Source of the DNA: an uncultured bacterium | Lineage (GTDB): Bacteria; Patescibacteriota; Minisyncoccia; Moranbacterales; GWC2-37-73 | Length of the DNA: 21,832 nucleotides | Direction of reading: 5' to 3' | Assembly: GCA_903824515.1 (NCBI GenBank) | Contig: CAIJXA010000050.1 | Span: 1-21,832 of the forward strand | Part shown: positions 21,554-21,832 of the stretch, piece by piece | How positions within the stretch are numbered: the first letter of the stretch is position 1 | Layout of the letters: each line of letters opens with the position of its first letter | Translations under genes and position numbers: made by a program | The notes under the pieces: model-generated | What the model was told of the DNA's origin: nothing | Databases searched by the model: none | What the model saw: the letters and a program-made list of their open reading frames with translations, nothing else

Positions 21554-21564
21554 GCTAGCTTTTT
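21543..21564 (+). terminator. Possible terminator overlapping the rlmN stop codon
   Basis: TAGCTT and AAGCTA form a 6-bp stem with a 3-base loop, then GCTTTTT and a second T run (about 21570). The stop codon lies in the hairpin. Confidence 0.5.
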
Positions 21565-21646
21565 AGGCTTTTTTTCTCAGCTTCTTGGGTTTGAATCGAT
21601 AAAAAACTGCAAAGTTTGAGCCTATTAAACTTAAAAAACGGCCCTA

Positions 21647-21676
21647 TTGACAAATTGGTACTTTTTGTGCTACAAT
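21647..21676 (+). promoter_or_regulatory. Strong sigma70-like promoter at the edge of the IS30-type element
   Basis: A perfect TTGACA (21647-21652) is followed, 18 bp on, by TACAAT (21671-21676). It reads into the 3' end of the transposase gene, antisense to it. It may lie within the element's right inverted repeat, whose left counterpart would drive the transposase. Confidence 0.6.
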
Positions 21677-21731
21677 ATGTTGTTATTGATTTTCCTACCC
21701 GACGGGCTCAATCCGAACACTTTTCTAATTT

Positions 21732-21750
21732 CGCCACTAGGCGTTTTTTT
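21732..21750 (+). terminator. Terminator-like hairpin overlapping the transposase stop codon
   Basis: CGCC-ACTA-GGCG is followed by seven T. It would end a + strand transcript started at 21676 after about 70 nt. The transposase TAG (minus strand) lies in the loop and stem. Confidence 0.5.
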
Positions 21751-21832
21751 GTTTTCTATACTCGTCTAGCAGTTCTGCAGGACTGCGAAAACCTAAACAT
21801 TTCATAAATCTACGATTCAATTTTTCTTCTAC
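21737..21832 (-). CDS. C-terminal end of an IS30-family transposase (cut by window edge)
   Basis: Read on the minus strand, the last 31 codons before a TAG give VEEKLNRRFMKCLGFRSPAE followed by LLDEYRKQKNA. The pattern LNxRxxKCLGFRSPAEL matches the C-terminus of IS30-type DDE transposases (LNxRPRKxLGxxTPxE). Only this tail is in the window, so completeness of the element cannot be judged. It is the only minus-strand gene seen. Confidence 0.75.
   Translation of the reverse strand, partial: VEEKLNRRFMKCLGFRSPAELLDEYRKQKNA
21832..21832 (-). mobile_element. IS30-family insertion sequence continues beyond the window
   Basis: The transposase frame is open at the last base, so the bulk of the element lies to the right. 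Its end inside this window is probably near 21640-21680, judged only from the promoter-like sequence there. Confidence 0.45.

Noticed and set aside
21616..21807. Plus-strand 63-codon frame at the right edge
   Set aside because: It crosses a promoter, a terminator hairpin and the antisense of the transposase tail and has no domain-like content.

Overview
The window looks like a chromosomal segment of a reduced-genome bacterium of the Candidatus Patescibacteria (CPR) radiation, probably Parcubacteria-like. The reasons are an AT-rich composition with the standard code (TGA, TAG and TAA all end genes here), mostly weak or absent Shine-Dalgarno sites, a leucyl-tRNA synthetase carrying a Nudix domain inside its editing domain, compact genes separated by short palindromic and micro-tandem repeats, and a surface protein ending in a peptidoglycan-binding-like domain. 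The lineage is an inference; no rRNA is present to fix it. All complete genes are on the + strand; only an IS30-type transposase tail at the right edge is on the - strand.

Layout. 1-1343: 3' part of a surface protein with two Asp-box (BNR) repeats and a C-terminal peptidoglycan-binding-like domain. 1344-1903: a repeat island. 1904-2893: trpS. 3028-5641: a MacB/LolD-type ABC ATPase with a long C-terminal extension, then its FtsX-like permease. 5816-6691: folD. 6818-9036: two paralogous genes of unknown function, each with a strong Shine-Dalgarno site and a strong terminator. The second sits behind a decayed copy of the folD 3' end, which shows that the paralogs arose by tandem duplication. 9303-12224: leuS with the Nudix insertion. 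12415-15938: a sugar nucleotidyltransferase, yvcK/glmR and an Nramp-type transporter with an N-terminal winged-helix domain. These three share a related leader of about 52 bp running directly into each ATG. 16038-17460: a PAP2 phosphatase and a HAD-like phosphatase. 17620-19506: glmS, interrupted by one in-frame amber codon. 19639-20223: a stand-alone, apparently catalytically eroded IMP-cyclohydrolase-like protein. 20360-21553: rlmN, carrying an 81-bp palindromic repeat inserted exactly in frame. 21647-21832: a promoter-like site, a terminator-like hairpin and the C-terminal end of an IS30-family transposase.

Functional links. GlmS, the YvcK/GlmR regulator, the nucleotidyltransferase and perhaps the PAP2 phosphatase all relate to amino-sugar and cell-envelope precursor supply. 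TrpS, LeuS and RlmN belong to translation. The most notable signals are the repeat insertions that became protein sequence (rlmN, leuS), the Nudix-LeuRS fusion, the amber-split glmS, the shared leader sequences, the winged-helix/Nramp fusion, and the duplicated unknown gene family with its folD fossil.
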